A stretch of 64,000 nt of DNA from Modestobacter sp. Leaf380 (lineage in GTDB: Bacteria > Actinomycetota > Actinomycetes > Mycobacteriales > Geodermatophilaceae): contig NZ_LMQC01000006.1 in NCBI RefSeq assembly GCF_001424485.1, positions 61,483 through 125,482 of the forward strand, written 5' to 3'. Below, piece by piece: positions 61,460 through 64,000 of this stretch. The notes under the pieces are model-generated. The model ran no database searches, was not told where the DNA came from, and saw only the letters and a program-made list of their open reading frames with translations. The translations under genes and the position numbers were made by a program. The stretch's first letter is position 1. The number at the start of each line of letters is the position of its first letter.

Positions 61460-62413
61460 ATGCCCCCACCCCTCTACATCCAGACGACCATCGCGTTCAT
61501 CTGGGACTTTGACCGGACCCTCATCCCGGGGTACATGCAGAATCCCCTCTTCGAGACTTACGGCGTCGATGCCAGCCTTTTCTGGAAGGAGGTCAACGGC
61601 CTCGTCGATCACTACGGCGATCAGGGGCTGATGGTCTCCAAGGACACGGCCTATCTGGGCCACATCCTGTCCTACGTGGCAGCGGGAAAGTTCCCCGATC
61701 TGAGCAACGAGCGCCTCCGCGATTTCGGCGCCCAGATCGAACTGGCGCCCGGCATGCCGGACTTCATGACCCGGACTCGAGCCTTGGTGGCTCGCGATCC
61801 TTACGCCCACCACGGGATCAAGGTCGAGCACTACATCCTGTCCACGGGGCTTCGGCAGATGATCTACGGGACCCCGTTCGCCGACGTCGTTGAGGGAGTG
61901 TGGGGCTCCGAGTTAATCCCCGACCCCCCGCCGCCCGGCTACCTCACCCACCCACCGTCAGATGATGCTCGTACCGGCGTGGTGTCCCAGGTCGGGTACA
62001 CGATCGACAACACGACTAAGACCCGGGCGATCTTCGAGATCAACAAGGGGGTCAACCACGACCCGGAGATCGACGTGAACGGGGTCCTGGCCCCCGAGGA
62101 GCGTCGCGTGCCGTTCAAGAACATGATCTACGTCGCGGACGGGCCCAGCGATGTCCCAGTGTTCTCCCTCGTCGGCAAGATGGGCGGGAAGACCTTCGGC
62201 GTCTACACCCTTGGCGAGCACAGCAACTACGAAGGCGTGAAGACGCTCTCGGCCCAGGGCCGCATCATGGGGATGGGGGAGACGAACTACAACGAGGGCA
62301 GTCCGTCGGACCTGTGGCTCATGTCCACGCTGAAGGAACTCGCAGACGAGATCGTTCACGATCGTGAGCGGGCACTGGCCAGCGTCCCCGGCGTTCCGGG
62401 GCATGTGACCTAA
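61460..62413 (+). CDS. HAD-superfamily protein of the accessory island
   Basis: A 317-residue protein with HAD motif I, FIWDFDRTLIPG, near residue 15. A late motif NMIYVADGPSDVPVFSLV supplies motif IV (G-x-SD-VP). The middle has YILSTGLRQMIYGTPF, the motif II Ser/Thr region. It differs clearly from the two Cof-type HADs at 4.6-6.4 kb and resembles phosphoserine-phosphatase-like HADs found in accessory loci. The substrate is unknown. Confidence 0.75.
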   Translation: MPPPLYIQTTIAFIWDFDRTLIPGYMQNPLFETYGVDASLFWKEVNGLVDHYGDQGLMVSKDTAYLGHILSYVAAGKFPDLSNERLRDFGAQIELAPGMPDFMTRTRALVARDPYAHHGIKVEHYILSTGLRQMIYGTPFADVVEGVWGSELIPDPPPPGYLTHPPSDDARTGVVSQVGYTIDNTTKTRAIFEINKGVNHDPEIDVNGVLAPEERRVPFKNMIYVADGPSDVPVFSLVGKMGGKTFGVYTLGEHSNYEGVKTLSAQGRIMGMGETNYNEGSPSDLWLMSTLKELADEIVHDRERALASVPGVPGHVT

Positions 62414-62621
62414 GGCTTCTCCCCGGTCGGTGCGAGCCCCTCGTGCTGACAGCCAGCGCCCTCTGAGGGCTCGTGCGGGGGGCCGGTGCCCGGCCGCCGC
62501 CGAAGGGCTGCGCGATGCTCGTGTACGAGCCGACAGCAGGCCCATGGCCACTGTGCTCGGGCGAGCCCGCCCGGGCCGGAGGTAGGGAAACACGGTCCGC
62601 AGGCACAACGAGACGTCGACG

Positions 62622-63641
62622 CTATGCCGTGACCCATGGGTAGCCGTCGAGAGACGCAGCGACCAGCCTCACGACCCACGGGTGCGTGAGATCTCGGAAC
62701 CGCGCAGAGGCATCCTGGAGCGGCCTTCCGGTGGCTTCGGCTACTGCCCAAGCGCGTACGGCTCCGACGACCACATCGGCTACTTGGAGACGTGCGTGCT
62801 CCTTGGAGTCCGCATCGGCCACCAGTTGGCCCGGAGCGATGCGGAGCCGAGCCAGATTCTGCCCTGGCCTGACCGGATCGGGGAACTCATCCAGGCGGTA
62901 GAGGACCTCCATCCATCGCTCCATAACCTCGGAGTGATCATGCAGCACGGCGAAGTCCTGTTCGAGGGAGTCACCCCAGGATCGGGCTAACTCGACGAAA
63001 AGGGGGAGCGCGGGGTCGAGGGGATCATTGAGCGGGTTGCCGTCCTGTGCAAGCAGCGCGTCGGGGAGGTACCTAGCCGCGAGCGGCAGCATCGTCGCCC
63101 AGTAGCCCATGCTTCCTGCGGTTGCACCCCAGGCGTCCACCGCTTGCTCGAAGGCCTGGAACTCGGCGGCCTGCGGTCGCGCGCACGCCCGGTTGAAGGC
63201 GTCGAGCACATTGGCCCACTTGCCGCGATCGCTGTGGTCCGGCGCGGTCGTGTAGAGCAAGTTGGAGGTTGCCAGGGCAGCGCCATTCTTGTAGAGGTCC
63301 ACGCCTCCCTCGTGCAGCATTGGCTCTACCGTCAGGTCGACGAGTTTGCAGACCGCAGTGAATGGCTTGTAGGCCAAGGCCGCACGCACGGTCTCAGGCG
63401 TGAGGACGTCCGAGCGCAGGAGCGCTTCGACCCCTTCGCGGCTTCTGGGGGATTTCAGCCCGGAGAACTTGATCTCCGTCGTCGGATCTTGCTTGGTCAC
63501 CGCGCGAAGTCTGGCCAGGCAGTCCTGGGCTTCCTCCTCTGTGAGGAGCACAGAGGCCACGACCGCTATGGGCTGGTCGGGGTCTAAGAGGTTGCCTCGC
63601 GAGTTTCCGGACTCATCGAAGGCGACAACGGGAACCGTCAC
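62622..63641 (-). CDS. DUF3800 protein
   Basis: A 339-residue protein of the DUF3800 type, an RNase-H-like family frequent in defence islands. It starts with the family DESG motif, VVAFDESGNSRGN (D9, E10), and ends with the second conserved block DADSKEHARLQVADVVVGA. It is transcribed toward the HAD gene and from the side of the integrase remnant. A GTG start is used. Nuclease activity is inferred from the fold only. Confidence 0.8.
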   Translation of the reverse strand: MTVPVVAFDESGNSRGNLLDPDQPIAVVASVLLTEEEAQDCLARLRAVTKQDPTTEIKFSGLKSPRSREGVEALLRSDVLTPETVRAALAYKPFTAVCKLVDLTVEPMLHEGGVDLYKNGAALATSNLLYTTAPDHSDRGKWANVLDAFNRACARPQAAEFQAFEQAVDAWGATAGSMGYWATMLPLAARYLPDALLAQDGNPLNDPLDPALPLFVELARSWGDSLEQDFAVLHDHSEVMERWMEVLYRLDEFPDPVRPGQNLARLRIAPGQLVADADSKEHARLQVADVVVGAVRAWAVAEATGRPLQDASARFRDLTHPWVVRLVAASLDGYPWVTA

Positions 63642-63692
63642 GATCCCAGGAGGGTACTGACGGTTCCCGTCGTCGCACGCGCACAGGGCGGG

Positions 63693-63863
63693 CTACCCCG
63701 TGGCCGAGTCGAGCCGGTCGGGGCCTGGGCGCCGGTGCTTCCTGTACTGGGCTGCGATGGATTTGGCCGCCGCCCGGTGGATGCCAGCGTGGACGTGCTG
63801 ATAGCGCTGGTTGGTGGCGAACTTGGTGTGACCGACGCGCTCCAGCATCACCTGCTGCGGTAC
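63693..63863 (-). pseudogene. C-terminal remnant of a tyrosine recombinase
   Basis: About 55 residues in frame give a phage-type integrase end: PQQVMLERVGHTKFATNQRY, containing the GH motif and the nucleophilic tyrosine, then QHVHAGIHRAAAKSIAAQYR and a stop. The rest is cut off by the IS3 end at 63865. It supports the view that the segment from the tRNA is an integrated element. Confidence 0.65.
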
Positions 63864-63864
63864 G

Positions 63865-64000
63865 GGACTGCCCCGGGTTCGGTTGACTCCTTGCCTGTGA
63901 GACCTCGGGTCTCGCTGGAAGGATCAGAAGCGTGCCCAAGCCGTTCCCGCCGGAGTTCCGGCGCGACGTGATCGCCGTGGCCCGCAAGGGCGAGGCCTCT
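63865..64000 (+). mobile_element. Left part of a second IS3-family element
   Basis: It begins with GGACTGCCCCGGGTTCGG, nearly the same as the end of the IS3 copy at 20591 (read on the other strand), and has the same leader CTGGAAGGATC before OrfA. It continues past the window. Confidence 0.85.
63932..64000 (+). CDS. IS3-family transposase OrfA, N-terminal part
   Basis: The GTG start codes for VPKPFPPEFRRDVIAVARKG, the same N terminus as the decayed OrfA at 20525 with several substitutions. 23 codons are inside the window, and the frame is open to the edge. Confidence 0.85.
   Translation, partial: MPKPFPPEFRRDVIAVARKGEAS

Overview
This window reads as the chromosome of a very high-GC actinobacterium. 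Mycothiol-type, Bpa/proteasome, FolP2-like, TetR-rich and fadE5/fadA2/fabG4/htdX-like loci all point that way, and Geodermatophilaceae or a near relative is my guess from style only. Many genes overlap by GTGA or ATGA. At least ten start 6-8 nt after a TAnnnT box, so leaderless mRNAs look common.

Region by region. 1-3.25 kb: the end of a mycosporine-like amino acid (UV sunscreen) operon. It holds the tail of an O-methyltransferase, a TauD-type Fe(II)/2-oxoglutarate dioxygenase, a MysC-type ATP-grasp ligase and a MysD-type D-Ala-D-Ala-ligase-like enzyme. 3.3-7 kb: serS coupled to two HAD phosphatases, then a frameshifted MFS remnant. 7.2-14.1 kb: a TetR-controlled aromatic catabolic cluster (flavin monooxygenase, C-C bond hydrolase, MFS carrier, hydroxyquinol 1,2-dioxygenase, maleylacetate reductase) with two copies of one operator. 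14.2-18.2 kb: DUF1772 and NmrA-like proteins, an AraC regulator and a malic enzyme.

18.2-27.1 kb is a mobile, visibly AT-richer accessory region. A decayed IS3 element abuts an IS481 element. These are followed by an ABC exporter (permease, ATPase, HlyD-like adaptor with a peptidoglycan-binding domain), a lipoprotein and a small secreted two-cysteine peptide, then a second decayed IS481 element and gene remnants. The cargo looks like a peptide-export, bacteriocin or immunity module.

27-58.8 kb is mostly core: lepB, the proteasome activator bpa, a class V aminotransferase, a quinone oxidoreductase, a photolyase-like protein with its domains in reversed order, 4CL-type CoA ligase, thioesterase, FolP2-like protein, glutaminase, acetamidase and serine hydrolase, HU, aldo/keto reductase, EamA/LysR pair, a degenerate EAL protein next to a membrane GGDEF-EAL protein, a TRIC channel, the fadE5/TetR/fadA2/fabG4/htdX locus, two paralogous LAXTG surface proteins with a shared regulatory motif, and a mannosyltransferase.

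58.9-64 kb: tRNA-Ser(UGA) followed by an accessory segment with a divergent class III nucleotide cyclase, an OGG-fold protein, a HAD-like protein and a DUF3800 protein. It ends in an integrase remnant cut by a second IS3 copy that runs off the window. This looks like a tRNA-anchored island, probably for defence.
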